From Ananas comosus (lineage: Eukaryota > Streptophyta > Magnoliopsida > Poales > Bromeliaceae), in the NCBI RefSeq assembly GCF_001540865.1, contig NC_033628.1, positions 10,654,415 through 10,718,414 of the forward strand: 64,000 nucleotides of DNA, read 5' to 3'. This document shows, piece after piece, positions 22,601-33,789 of this stretch. The notes beneath the pieces were generated by a model, which was not told where the DNA came from, did not search any database, and worked only from the letters and a program-made list of their open reading frames with translations. Position numbers and translations under genes: made by a program. Numbering within the stretch: the stretch's first letter is position 1; each line of letters starts with the position of its first letter.

Positions 22601-23791
22601 GATGAGGAGGAGGAGAAGGACGAGGAGGAGGAGGACCAAAAGAGAGCGATGGGGCACCGACACTGGAAAGTGGGAGATAGGGTTGGTAAGGAAAAACAAC
22701 AACATATGAAAAGAAAATAGTGTGGATCATAAGCGCTAAACTACTATTTCAAAAGCATGTGTTGGTAGAAAGGGTGCACCAATCGCATCTACAGGCTCAA
22801 CCACAGTACTCACGGGCTTCGACCTAACAAAACTTATTTATTGTTGGGTCTCTTGCCATTAGATCTATTGTGGAGCATATCCCCACTCAACTTATGAGGC
22901 TCAACCCGACTCGACTAATTAGTCTCCTAGGCTTATTGTTAGGAGGTAGGAATTTGACTTATTTCAACCAACACACCCTAACCCCTCAACCCCCTTCCCT
23001 TTCCGCAACCATCACCACATGCACTATTAAAGCAGCATGTAAGAATCAAACATGTGTCATTAGCTTGGATACCACTTGTTGATCGTAAGTGCTAACTAAT
23101 AATTCTAAATGCACATGATGATAGGAATGTACCCATCGTATTTAAGGGCTCAGCCACAGTGCTCACGGATTTTGACCTAACTCAAGTCACCTGAACGTTG
23201 GGTCTATTGTTGGGTCTCTGACCTTTAGGTCTATTGTGGACCGTAACCCCACTCAACTTGTTGGGCTCAATCTAATTCAACTTGTTGGGTTCAATCTAAC
23301 TCAACATATTAATCTTTTGGGTCTATAGTTATGGGCAAAAAGTTAGACTTATTTTAATCAATACATAGAAGGAAAGCTATACCCAGCTATTGGCAGAGAA
23401 AATGTAAAGGGTTGGTAGGAAAAGAGAAAGAGAAGGGAGGAAAGGAGATGAAAGGCCAAGAATAGCTGAGAAGGTGAGGGGGGAGCATGAGCACCAGGAA
23501 TTAATCTCACCCTGCATCCTACTGAACTGGCGAAGCTTTGCAAGGTGACCTAGGCTAAGGCATTCGAAGGCATCTCTTAGGCTCGCGACAAGCGACAATG
23601 CGATGACTTATGACTAGGCAATTAAAATACCTATTATGGGTGAACAGAATAAAAGGAGGTAAGTCAAGATCGCAATTCAAAGAAGGCAAGGGGCACAACA
23701 CGAAGGTATGAGGACCCCTCCAACTATATTGGCAAAGCTGCGGGGGTAGTGTCCAACGAGAAGTGCCCGGGCCCAGTATCGAAGCTTCCTC

Positions 23792-23832
<41 letters not shown>

Positions 23833-26509
23833 ATTTTAATAAAGGCGTGTACTTATATCATTTATACAAGTAATAAAAGGATACAAGTTAAAATTGTTAA
23901 CGGAACATTTGATTCCTCATAAATATGCTCACAGGGGACTTCTATGAAAGAAGAACTGAAAACCCAGGGACTTATATAAAAGGATGAAAAGATAAGAACT
24001 TGTTTGGCCTGCATATTGATTACCTCTAGTACTACATGATGTCATTTGAATAAATAGCATCTTCAGACATTAGAAAATTGATAGGTTATATGAAGGATAC
24101 TACTGAAAAGTTCTTGTAGCACTTGTTTTATTTTTGGGAATATGTTGCCCAACTTTGTGCTGAACAAAGTAGGATTAACCAATCCCCCCATTAGGAATTT
24201 GTGAATAAAGGGCTAGTTGTTGTCTTTGCTATTGAAGAAGAAAAGACCTAATTAGATAACATAAAAGAAAGTTCTTTGACTACTAATATTTAATAGTAGA
24301 AAGTATTTTTCTAAATCATTTGAGGTGTACAATCTTGAATTTAACATGTTTCTGCTGTGCTTTTGATTATTCAGCATGCAGAAAACGATCGACCGCTATA
24401 GAACATACTCAAAAAACGATTGTGATAAGGGAGCAGTAGAGCAAAATATACAGGTATGATTGCTGGCTCTGCACTTCTCACATTTCCAATATCAGTCAGA
24501 TTTACATTATTTTCTACTATAATAGTTGTCTCTAACTTCTTTTGTAAAGAATTCAACACGACTGAACATTAGGGTTCAAAATCCAGATCAATGAGTGAAA
24601 AACATCATTTATATTACAAATATTGAAGAACTAAGACCTTCTTCATTGGATGAATCTGCTTGTCATTTGACGTTCAAATTATGAGTTTTCGAACTTACCA
24701 GTTAACATTGATCTAAATTTTGCTGAGGGTGAGTGATTAATAATTTGGAAAGAAATCCAAGATCCCCTCCAGTACTCAGGTCCAATTGCAAATTGCCATC
24801 CAGATATATGAAGTTAAAATTCCCTAAGGAATGATTAATCATTTCAATCTACCATCAAACCTGAATTTTCATCAAGTTCTCCAACCATCATCGGCACATG
24901 ACTCTCGTTTGATAGGGATAAAATATGCTAGATCCCTTGAACTTTACGTAGGTTATAGATCATCATCCAAATCTTATACTTTTAATGCTATTAGAAAGCC
25001 TTAAAAAAAAAAATTTCTTTATTGGATAGTCATGTGCTGATGACAGCTGAAAAATATTAATGGAAACGAGGGCTGGATGGTTAATGAAAACAAATTGATT
25101 CCTCACATTTTTTTAACAAAAATCAAAATTCATGCTTTGACGTTAATTCTAGAGCTGGTGTCCAATCAAGCCTAAGTTCGAGAGGTGCGGAGTGGGTCCT
25201 AAGCATTTTCCCTTAATATTTTCTCGTGTGTTTAATTTGAGCACCTGGAGAACTTGGATGGATCAGATCAGAGGAATTCATTAAAAAACTCCAGATGACA
25301 AGCACTATTATTCTATTAATAGAATTCCTATGATGTATCTCTGAAGTTTGAAGTGCAGCTAACGAATTTCATCGGTTGTTCTCAATAGTAAGCATGAATG
25401 AAGAACATATGCATATATATTGAGAAGGCCTAATTCATCCAGGTTTCAACAGTTCAATTGTGAATTGACAATGTAAATCATTCATTATATCTCGTTATGT
25501 CAGTATGTCTTGTGCTAAATTTTTTCTGAAAAGTGAATTGGCTCTCTGCAGCAATTGAAGTTTCAAATTACAATCATGTCGAAGAAGCTTGAATCTCTTG
25601 AAGCCTCCAAAAAGTAAGAATGTTACTCGACAGCCTTCTTTTATCGTGAATTAATAGCTCTTGGACTCTATCAATTGATTCATTGAGTTGTTAAACGTAA
25701 ATTGATAATCTTTCATTTTTCTCTTCTACTCTTCTTATTGCACTGTTCAAACATTTGCAAATAAAATTACATTATGAGAGCTTGGTATCTCTAATCTCGG
25801 CAAAAATGACTATTGTTGCTGCAGGAAGCTTCTAGGTGAAAATTTAGATTCGTGTTGTGTTGAAGAGCTGCATGAATTGGAAAGTACCATCGAGAAGAGC
25901 CTGCATAGAATCAGAGGAAGAAAGGTAAAGATGTGAGCTTAAATAGCACTCGAGCCATCACGAGATTGGCATTAATTTTGGTTTTGTTTTATGTTACATG
26001 AAACTACAGATAAAGTTCCTGGAAGAGCAGATTGCACAGCTTAAAGAGAAGGTATCCTTATAATTTCTTCTCTGTCATAAATCGAAGGGACGGGTAACAT
26101 AATTGATTATTACATGTAATAAGTTCTTTCGATTTCATTTTGTATCTAAAGCAGGAGAAAATGTTGCAAAAGAAGAATGAAGCATTACGCGAACAGGTAT
26201 AACATCTCAGCATGAATGAATATTCATTATTAATTTTCCGCCTACCTTCTACAAGGGAAACCAAGATTACTTGACAAACTGAAGCATATTCAGTTTGACG
26301 AAATGTACACCACTATGTCATGAAAAGCAAAACTAGGTTATGTCGACAACTAATTTGATCTTTTAATCTATATCAAGTGCATGTTTCAGAATCAGGTACC
26401 GTTAGCTACACTCAGGGATGTTGCCCCACACAGAGACGCCGCGAATCACCCTATGGACGTGGAGACCGAGCTGTGTATAGGATGGCCGAGAACGCGAGAG
26501 GAGCCATGA
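13672..26509 (+). CDS. SOC1: MIKC MADS-box transcription factor, SOC1/AGL20 (TM3) clade
   Basis: Seven coding exons join in frame with GT/AG sites: 13672-13853, 24375-24453, 25552-25613, 25825-25924, 26010-26051, 26155-26196 and 26390-26509. The product is 208 aa. Exon sizes 182, 79, 62, 100, 42 and 42 are the classic MIKC pattern. Residues 1-60 are the MADS DNA-binding domain ([20 protein letters not shown], then [20 protein letters not shown]). The I region starts at about 61 and the K box spans about 88-168. The C-terminus carries [10 protein letters not shown] at 193-202, a version of the SOC1 motif (usually VETELFIGLP). Family members integrate photoperiod, age and vernalisation signals to promote flowering and dimerise with AP1-type MADS proteins in the nucleus. 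Grass relatives are OsMADS50 and OsMADS56. The orthology group is firm; which paralogue it is cannot be told here. Confidence 0.95.
15750..16265. mobile_element. MITE with repeated AGCGGCCGCT palindromes
   Basis: The left end AAATAGCGGCCGCTATG and the right end GCCCGCTATCCGCTATTTA are inverted. The left 170 bp contain at least three AGCGGCCGCT palindromes (NotI sites) plus many AGCGG and CCGCT half sites. The right part is AT-rich with a few CCGCTAT motifs at the end. A non-autonomous DNA transposon is the likeliest reading; the superfamily is not determined. Confidence 0.6.
17099..17222. repeat. 63-bp tandem duplication in intron 1
   Basis: Two units starting CTTGGTTTGGG at 17099 and 17162 are almost identical (GAGAACC versus GTGAACC), with no N between them. 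Confidence 0.85.
20740..23649. repeat. Two 1.45 kb near-identical blocks separated by one N
   Basis: Block 1 (20740-22183) and block 2 (22185-23649) begin TAACCCACCAAAAGAAGG and follow each other base for base with scattered substitutions and small indels, a few percent by eye. For example, block 2 has an extra CAACTTGTTGGGTTCAATCT segment near 23280. The N at 22184 is the junction. Open frames on the minus strand inside each block (20865-21284, 22410-22730) are Pro/Ser-rich reverse translations of purine-rich DNA and have no domain. The divergence suggests two haplotypes laid end to end, or a true tandem repeat with a collapsed gap. Confidence 0.85.
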
Positions 26510-27310
26510 AAGACTGCGAGACTAGGTCACAAATACCACATTCACCAATGCTTCAAGAAAAAAAAAAAACAACAAAATATTGTTACAGACCGGTGCTGAA
26601 TAATCAGCCAGGGTAATTCGCTAAGTTATGCTGTTGTGTAGCCTAATTAATTGTGGCAGAGGAAATGAATAACAATAATGTTGTATATGCTTACATATTC
26701 TTAGAAGATGCATGTCTTCGTTCCGCCGAATCGAGCCTGTAGCAGTTTAATTCTCATCAAAGCACTTTAATTCTAATTTATCTCTCTACAACTATTCTTT
26801 TTTCTTTTTCTTTTTTAAATGTCAATTTAGATAAGCAAATGTCCCATCTATACCTGATGTTTGCTCAGCCCCAGGATGTCATAGCCTTTTCATTCTTGAA
26901 AGTGCAGAAGCTGAATCCTGTTTCCTAGGTTTTCGCTGGTAACTTTTCTTTCCACCTCTTTTTTTGTTTTGTTTTTTGTTTTTTTTTTTCTAATCGTATT
27001 TACTTATACTATTACAAAGTAATTTCTTGGTGATCCTAAGAGGTATTGTCTCCTTACATGCATGCATACGTACGTACTACGTATACATTCATACCTATGG
27101 ACGTGCATGCATGTGCACTTACACTTATATTACATGCATGCATGCACGCATATATATACATACGTGCATACATGCACACCCTTTCCTCATCCTCTTGCAT
27201 GTTTAGTATTCTTATCATTATCAGAATGATGCAGTGCTTTAGCCTGTGGGCTCGATCATATCAAATTCAATTGGAAATTCTACACTGGCCGTATGCAAAC
27301 TTTGACATTG
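26510..27310. other. SOC1-like 3' flank and simple-sequence tract
   Basis: The 3' UTR probably extends to about 26640-26720. Beyond it lie T-rich DNA and, at 27054-27180, an alternating purine/pyrimidine tract with repeated CATGCATG. No gene seen. Confidence 0.5.
27054..27180. repeat. CATGCATG / ACGTACGT alternating tract
   Basis: Clusters of CATGCATG, TACGTACGTA and ATATATACATACG form a purine-pyrimidine alternating tract. The CATGCA units also match the RY motif bound by B3-domain proteins. Confidence 0.75.
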
Positions 27311-27526
27311 GGTGAGAGCCATGTGAGGTGAAAGTCGCAAGCTTCGACGGTTACGCGACCGTAACGGAGCTTGGCGACTCCTCAAATGGTCTGTACAAAG
27401 CACAGATGCACCACAATGTTCGCGGGAAGCGGCTTCGTAGATAGGGACTATATATGGCAGTTGCAATCCACGAGCACAAGCGCACGGCTAAAGTTGTGCC
27501 TCACAGGCCATAATCAAATCGGTCGA

Positions 27527-27656
27527 AGCTCCAATTTCTTGGCAAATGCTCGAAAATAGGACTTTGAGTGAGATCGTGAGTCCGACTCCCGAGCTCCAAT
27601 TTCTGGGCAAATGCTCGAAAATAGGACTTTGAGTGAGATCGTGAGTCCGACTCCCG
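27527..27656. repeat. 65-bp tandem duplication
   Basis: Two units beginning AGCTCCAATTTCT at 27527 and 27592 differ at one or two positions. They lie in a moderately GC-rich stretch of unknown origin (27240-27700). Confidence 0.85.
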
Positions 27657-28362
27657 AGTTTGAGCTCGAGATAACAAAACTAGCACTGCTCAGTGTTTCT
27701 GTTTTAAGCACCTGCTCCGTTTAGACGTAAACTCCAATTAAACAAAAATATGCAAGTTTTTCTATAATTGAACAAAAATATGAATTAAATTGTAAATTTA
27801 ATATATAAAGTAAAAGTCTAATTTGATAGCACCAAAGGCTCGGTGCTATTAATAGTATAGTAACCAGACTCTATCTTTTTTACTCTGAAATTATCAAAAT
27901 TAGCTCTGAAAATATTAATTCTCCTATTTATATACCTATCTAATGTATAAATGTATCTAATCTTATTTAAAATAGTTATCATCACAACTAAATTTAAATT
28001 TTATAATTAAATAAAATTTTAAAAATATTTGTGTGCGGCATGGAATTGCGGAATCCTAGGAAGATGGGGTGCACGTGGACCTGCGTGTGGACCGGGTGCA
28101 GCCAATATTTTTTTCACTGCGGCAATGGATACTCCCAAGTCTTTGGATTTTCACTAACAATACATTATAAGCTATTATAATTAATACAATTGTAAAATAA
28201 TACAGCGGTTATAATTAATACAATTGTAAAATAATACAGCGGTTCACATTACGTGTATAAATTAGTTAAAAATTTATCAGTCGAGGAAAAATAAATTATA
28301 AGCAACATTTGTATATCATACACTACATATTAGTAATAAAGCACAAATTTTAACTACAATTA

Positions 28363-28680
28363 GGGCGTGTTTGGTTTGCTTCTTTTTCACCCTGGAATCG
28401 GAATTGGAATGGGTGAATCCGTTTGTGGGTGTTTGGTACGCAGGAGTTCCATTCCGATTCCGATTCCCGAGTGGAATGGAAATCCCTCAATCACCTTTTT
28501 TTTTCAATCCGGCCTAGGCCGGATTGGAAGTTGAATCCAGACGGAATGGATATTTATTCGAATTAAATTTATTTTTTCAACTTTTTTAATTAAAATATGA
28601 GTTAAATTTTAAAAATTAAATATATAATTTTAAATTTTAATTTGAACTTAAATTAAAAATTAAAATTTAATCAAGTATTT
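28363..28680. mobile_element. Tourist-like (PIF/Harbinger) MITE, right end missing at an N
   Basis: TTA precedes GGGCGTGTTTGGTTTGC, the usual Tourist-like left terminus. The interior holds inverted GGAATCGGAATTGGAAT and ATTCCGATTCCGATTCC blocks. The right end is not found before the N at 28681. The 30 bp after the N repeat 28291-28320, so the join itself is suspect. Confidence 0.5.
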
Positions 28681-29405
28681 NATAAATTATAAGCAACATT
28701 TTTATATCATATATTTATCGACTATTATTTTTATCATATATTTCATTCTTACTATTTACAATGTATACAATAATTTTTGTATAAGAATTAAGAACTACCT
28801 TTCTAAATTAAAAGTGTACGTTTATGATTGACGAAAAAAGAAGATGAACTAGATGCAAGTAATATTATGTCTTTATCTATAATAAAGACTAAAATAATAT
28901 TATTGTTAAAAATTAAGTTATGGATATTGAAATCATAAGTCTAAGGATCAAAATGAAACATGACTAAAAATTCAGAAAATAGAATTGCAATTTAATTATC
29001 CTTTTATAACCAATTAACATATTTGTAAAATTATGAAAAATATTATCAGTACATCCACACAGGATTGTAAATTTTACATCCTTACATCCAAAGATTTAAA
29101 AAACCTTTTTAATTTTTCAATTAAAAAAATGATTAAACAAGTGAGCCGGTTCAGACCATAAAGAGCATAGAATTTAAAATATATGCTGCTTTTGATTACA
29201 TATATATAAACTAATAAATCAAAATACTTTATATTATATTTACTATTATATATATACATGCATTAATAATTTATAAGAGCAATAATATTTAGAAAAATTA
29301 CCACAGTGCTCATTCTAGTTAAGCACCACATCCAAGTATGGCAGAGTAATTAGAGTGCACATTAATAATATCAACCAATCTCATCAACCAATACATACAT
29401 AAAAT

Positions 29406-29892
29406 TAGGAATAATTGCTTGAAAATATCCGATTTATCCATATTTTTTTTTTCTTTCTAAAATACCCCTCATATGTTCCACCGTTATTACAAAATACCCC
29501 CGCAGTTATCTTCTGTTAATTAAGCTAACTTGGGTTAAACGTGAGTTAAACATCTACCACAATTAAAAAAATTTAAAATACCAATTTTGTCCTTAACTTA
29601 AGGGCAAATAAGAAATGTTGGTGACGGTACAGAGGTATATTAGAAAAGACCAAAAGTCAAAATATTTTTTGTGCCCCTGACTTGAAGGACAAATAAGAAA
29701 GTCAGTGATGGTGGAAGGATATATTTGAAAGGGCAAAATAGTAATTTTACAGAGATAACAGAGTTAATTAACAGATTTTAACTGTATATTAGAAATAAGT
29801 TGAAACGTAGAAAAGATATTTTCAATATTACCCTTCTAAGAGAGGTAAATCGAAAAGTCGAAATCTTTTCAGAGGTATATAAGCAATTGCCC
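29406..29892. mobile_element. Mutator-type MITE relative of 5294-5762
   Basis: The left end GGAATAATTGCTTGAAAATA and the right end TATATAAGCAATTGCCC are inverted. Internal blocks such as CTTAAGGGCAAATAAGAAATG are shared with 5294-5762. The target duplication is not clear. Confidence 0.6.
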
Positions 29893-30110
29893 TATAAAAC
29901 TAAAATGTAGATACAATCTATATCTCAGTTGCTATAATTCAGCGCTTATAAATTTTTTTTAAAAAATAAAAGATACAGAGACACATCATTGGTGCGTCTT
30001 AATACATTTCGAAGCGAATGGACGGCAAAATTGCCTTGTGCAAATGGAAAAAAAAAAAAAAAATTCTGCGAACTAAACTACTAGGAAGAACCTAGCAAGA
30101 GGCGCGCCTG

Positions 30111-30719
30111 TTATCGTGGAAACCACACCCCACCAGGCGTCTCCGGGCTCCTGCGCTGCGGCGACGTCGGCTGCAGCGGGGAGCGGCACAGCGGGCACGT
30201 GGCGCGGCCCGTCTCGGCCCACCGATCGATGCACGCCGCGTGGAACGCGTGGTCGCAGTTCCCCAGCTCCCTCACCCTGTGCTCCCCCGCAAACTCCTCC
30301 AAGCAAACCACGCAAACGGCATTTTCCTCCTCCTCCTCCTCCTCCTCCGCCGCCGCAGCGGTGAGCTGTTTGAGCTGCTGCTGCTGCTTCTTTGAGAAGA
30401 TTTCGAAGTAGTGCACGACGCGGAGGGTCTCCGTAACGGCGGCGGAAGGAGAAGCGGTGGTCGCGGGGGAAGGAGGATGCGGCAGCGGCAGCAGCAGCGG
30501 CAGCGGCAGGTCGGCGGCGGTGGTGGTCGGCGATGTTGCTTGGAGGTAGAGGGCGTAGTCGTCCCAGGGAGGGAGGAGCGTTGCATGGGGGTAGGGCTTG
30601 AGGCCGAGGACGTGGAGGAGGTACGAGAATGAGAAGCTGAAGCAGTCGAGGAGGAGGAGGAACAACACCAGGGGCTTCGGGAGCATCATCACGTAGCTGG
30701 AGCAGGGGAGAAACCCCAT
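30111..30719 (-). CDS. Membrane-anchored RING-H2 E3 ubiquitin ligase, BRH1/RHA-like
   Basis: Single-exon gene of 202 aa. I chose the ATG at 30719 (MGFLPCSSYV) because related short RING-H2 proteins begin MGF; an in-frame ATG 11 codons upstream also exists. A hydrophobic segment at about 14-38 should anchor it in a membrane. Low-complexity Pro/Ala, poly-Gln and poly-Glu stretches precede the RING. The RING-H2 is complete: C136, C139, C155, H157, H160, C163, C175, C178, with the E2-contact Trp at 167 (CIDRW). Such proteins transfer ubiquitin from an E2 to substrates; BRH1-type members respond to brassinosteroid and elicitors in Arabidopsis. The substrate here is unknown. The poly-Glu stretch before the RING comes from a GAG-rich repeat and may vary in length. 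Confidence 0.9.
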   Translation of the reverse strand: MGFLPCSSYVMMLPKPLVLFLLLLDCFSFSFSYLLHVLGLKPYPHATLLPPWDDYALYLQATSPTTTAADLPLPLLLPLPHPPSPATTASPSAAVTETLRVVHYFEIFSKKQQQQLKQLTAAAAEEEEEEEENAVCVVCLEEFAGEHRVRELGNCDHAFHAACIDRWAETGRATCPLCRSPLQPTSPQRRSPETPGGVWFPR

Positions 30720-30795
30720 GGAATGGAATGGAATGGAATTAATTAAACGCAATTTGCTTAATTGGAACCGTGACTGTGAGTTCTACACTACTACT

Positions 30796-30809
30796 TATAT
30801 ATATATATA
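30796..30809 (-). promoter_or_regulatory. TATA box of the RING-H2 gene
   Basis: TATATATATATATA lies about 80-90 bp upstream of the ATG on the minus strand. Confidence 0.5.
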
Positions 30810-31238
30810 GTAGGAGCTTGGAAAAGTTATTTTGTTATTACTTTTTTTCTTTTTTTCTCCTAGGTAGGTAAAAATAAAATTGCATATAAGGAGACCCCCT
30901 GTATTATGCGCAGTTCTGAAATGGCCCCTCCATAATAATATTTTGAGTTTAATCAATCAACTTATAAATTTTACTATCAATAATAGTTTAGGCATCTACT
31001 TCATTACGATCTATATAGGTGAGGGGGTTGTACATTTTTAAATACGTGTGTGTGTGTTACCGTGTCACAAGAATGTTCTATTGCTGGAGGGTCAAGCAAG
31101 TCATTGGAAAGACACGGCCGACCTGCTACAGCTTTCCTACGCTTTGTACCAGAAATAGCTGCAATTCTCCTACTAGTTAATTTGTTGCCCCAACCAACGT
31201 GAACACGCACAGAGCAACATAAAAAATAATAATAATAA

Positions 31239-31435
31239 GAGTCTGGCTATGGTGCTTGTAAAATTATCAAGTATTTGGTGCTTGTAAATTTTTTATCGTT
31301 AGATCTACGCCTTTGATCATTTTCACCCGTTAGATTATACTATTCAACCAACCACCCACTCAACCATAGGGGGCCCACATCATCTTAACCGCACATTCCT
31401 TAATCCAAGGGCTAAAAACTTACAAGTACCAATGA
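31239..31435. mobile_element. Short-form TA-tract MITE
   Basis: Begins GAGTCTGGCTATGGTGCTTG. The interior (GATCATTTTCACCCGTTAGA) is the reverse complement of that in the short element at 62946-63197 and resembles 32593-32790. These form a roughly 200-250 bp subclass. Confidence 0.6.
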
Positions 31436-31467
31436 CTTATATTTTTAAAAACATAGAAGCTCAATTC

Positions 31468-31469
<2 letters not shown>

Positions 31470-31506
<37 letters not shown>
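31470..31506. repeat. (ATA)n microsatellite
   Basis: Twelve or so ATA units next to the SINE insertion. Confidence 0.9.
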
Positions 31507-31526
31507 TCAGGAGCTCCTCATTCAAG

Positions 31527-31700
31527 TTTTTTTTTTTTTTTTTTTTTTTTTTTGAGAGAGATAGATAGTACGCTATCCGTTTCGTTTATTTCATTTAGAA
31601 ATAAACTTAGCTAGAAATGTAAATTAACTAGGATTCAAACTTGGATCTCGGATACCAACCACCAAGCCCTTTACCACCACTTGCTCTAGAAACGGCGGGT
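31527..31700 (-). mobile_element. tRNA-derived SINE with perfect TSD
   Basis: Read on the minus strand: a tRNA-like head (AGCAAGTGGTGGTAAAGGGC as A-box region, CAAGTTTGAATCC as B box), a body ending ACGAAACGGATAGCGTACTA, and a long A-tail (T-run at 31527-31552). CTCATTCAAG flanks both sides (31517-31526 and 31701-31710). Same family as 42405-42561 and 49871-50032. Confidence 0.8.
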
Positions 31701-31929
31701 CTCATTCAAGTTTATTGATTCCGCTTTAAGTGGTCGTCTAATATGATGCAAAAATTTGAAGAAATTTTTTTTAGATTAGAGTAAACCTCTAAAATTTGAA
31801 CGTAGAGTGAATTATACGGCTCACTTAGTTATTTTAATGGAAACTCGGTGAGAACACATCCCGTGTAACATTGTACTGATGGGTTCCATTTCTACGCATA
31901 TAGCCTCTGTGGTTTTATTTTATTCAGCC

Positions 31930-32105
31930 ACTTATTTTTAAACTACTCGTTTGATAGATAAATAATATTAAAAAATTATAAAATTTTATTTTTAAATACT
32001 TTTAGTAAGATAGATCAAGTCAAATAAAGTTGATCGTCGATTTAGAAGTCGCATCATCGAAAACAACTTGATCGCACGGTAGCTTCCGTAATATAGCAGC
32101 CGGAT
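31930..32105. repeat. Half of a long-TIR TA-tract MITE
   Basis: The right arm only: GTTGATCGTCGATTTAGAAG, then CATCATCGAAAACAACTTG, ending ATATAGCAGCCGGATGC. The matching left arm is not seen. Confidence 0.5.
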
Positions 32106-32592
32106 GCTAGAACACACTTACATTAATCATGATATGTACTGTTGAAAGTATTTAAATATTAAATTTATTAATTTGTCAACATCATTAATTTACTTAATAA
32201 ATAAAAGGCTTTAAAATTAAAAATTTTAATAGCTGATGTGATAGGTTTGTAAATTTACCTATGCAAAATAATTCAAATTAAGTAAAATTTTGCTAACAAA
32301 TTCTTTTCGCTATATAAAATAAAATCAATACCTTGTTTTGAATTTAGTGTTGTATATCATCATTGTTTATAAAATTTTTATTTTCCATTGTTCATTTTAA
32401 GACTATTTATTGTTTATTAAATAATTCTGAAAATTTACAAGATTTAAACTCCACATGCTTTTAATAATGTAAGTCATGCCTAAGGAAGTTAACCATCTAT
32501 CATCGGAAATGAAGTAAAAATATCAAAACCTCAATACTTCCAAAGTATTGCAATTGGACTCCATATAATAATTAGTAATTGATTTATTATCA

Positions 32593-32790
32593 TGAGTTCA
32601 GCTACTATATTATCGATAGTACCAAGCGTTTGGTATTATCGAGTTTTCCACCGTTAGATCTATTCCTTTGATTATTTTCATTCGTTAAATCATACTATTC
32701 AACCAACAACATACTTAATCTTAAGGGACCACTATCATTCTAACCACACATCCCTTCATTTAAGGCCGAAAACCTACCTTGGCTCAACTA
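32593..32790. mobile_element. Short-form TA-tract MITE
   Basis: Begins GAGTTCAGCTACTATATTA. The interior ACCGTTAGATCTATTCCTTT and CATACTATTCAACCAAC are shared with 31239-31435. The right end is uncertain. Confidence 0.55.
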
Positions 32791-33175
32791 AGAGTCGTCA
32801 TACACTTTCGGCTGGTGATTGGCTCTGTCAAGATTCGAATGACAAGATGACAGACTATGGCAGGATAGACAAGTATTACATCGTCCGATGATCTTAGACT
32901 GTGTGCTTGACAGGGCTGACAAGAACGTCAGTGTTTATTATTATAATTTTCAAACATGACATTCAATTCAATAAAACATCAATTTCGAAATGCTGATTTA
33001 CTCCTAAGAGTATACCTTTTATGAGGTGATCTATAACGTTGCACTTGCATTACATCCTCATGCATGATTCAGAACTTAACTGTGAGAGGTTATTTCATGC
33101 AATTTTAATAAACCACGTTCCATAAAATTGTGTTCCTTCTAAAGTTACCTATCTCGCTTTATAAAGTACTCATGC

Positions 33176-33206
<31 letters not shown>

Positions 33207-33758
33207 GCAAGGCTGCTGTGCTCTCAGGAGCACGGAGGCCTCCGTGCTCCTGAGCCGTTTTCGATGATGGAATTTTCGAATCGACGATCGGCTCCGTTAG
33301 ACTTGATCTAGCGCATTTGAAGTTTCTAGAAAATAATTTTTGCGATTTTTCGATATCATTTACCTAGCAATCGAAAGGATTCAAAATCAATAATTTTTAA
33401 CGGCTGAAAATAAAAATCCTATAAAAAGTGGTGATATAGCATTAAAATTTTCGATCAGAAATATAGATCTTGTTGTAGATAGAATAAAGAATTTTCTACC
33501 AAAATTTCATCTGATTTGAATACTTCTACACCGTTAAATTTGAAAACGGCATATATCAATCATTAAAAATTATGGATTTTGAATCCTTTCGATCACTAGG
33601 TAAATGATATCGAAAAATCGCAAAAATTATTTTCTAGAAACTTCAAATGCGCTAGATCAAGTCTAACGGAGCCGATCGTCGATTCGAAAATTCCATCATC
33701 GAAAACGGCTCAGGAGCACGGAGGCCTCTGTGCTCCTGAGAGCACAGCAGCCATGCTC
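33207..33758. mobile_element. Long-TIR MITE in a (TA)n tract, best-preserved copy (C)
   Basis: The arms of about 170 bp are nearly perfect inverted repeats. CTGTGCTCTCAGGAGCACGG, AATCGACGATCGGCTCCGTT and GATTTTTCGATATCATTTAC on the left face their reverse complements on the right. (TA)n lies on both sides (33178-33206 and 33759-33785), as if inserted into one TA microsatellite. No ORF. Confidence 0.85.
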
Positions 33759-33789
33759 TATATATATATATATATATATATATATGTTT

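Larger units (their letters stand above)
13854..24374 (+). other. 10.5 kb intron 1 of the SOC1-like gene
   Basis: The donor is GTTCGG after codon 60 and the acceptor is TTATTCAG before ATGCAGAAAAC. The intron holds a NotI-palindrome element (15750-16265), a 63-bp tandem duplication, poly-T tracts, Mutator-like decayed arms (19800-20540), telobox motifs, and a large duplicated block split by an N (20740-23649). No other gene was recognised inside. Some of its length may be an assembly artefact. Confidence 0.9.
27700..30060. other. AT-rich intergenic with MITE pieces
   Basis: A short relic of a TA-tract MITE end is at about 27820-27870 (GTGCTATTAATAGTATAGTA). A tandem 35-bp repeat (TATAATTAATACAATTGTAA) is near 28175-28245. 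Other contents are listed separately. No gene found. Confidence 0.5.

Noticed and set aside
20865..22730. Pro/Ser-rich minus-strand open frames repeated in two blocks
   Set aside because: Low-complexity translation of purine-rich intron repeat; the duplication copies the frame, and no family is recognisable.
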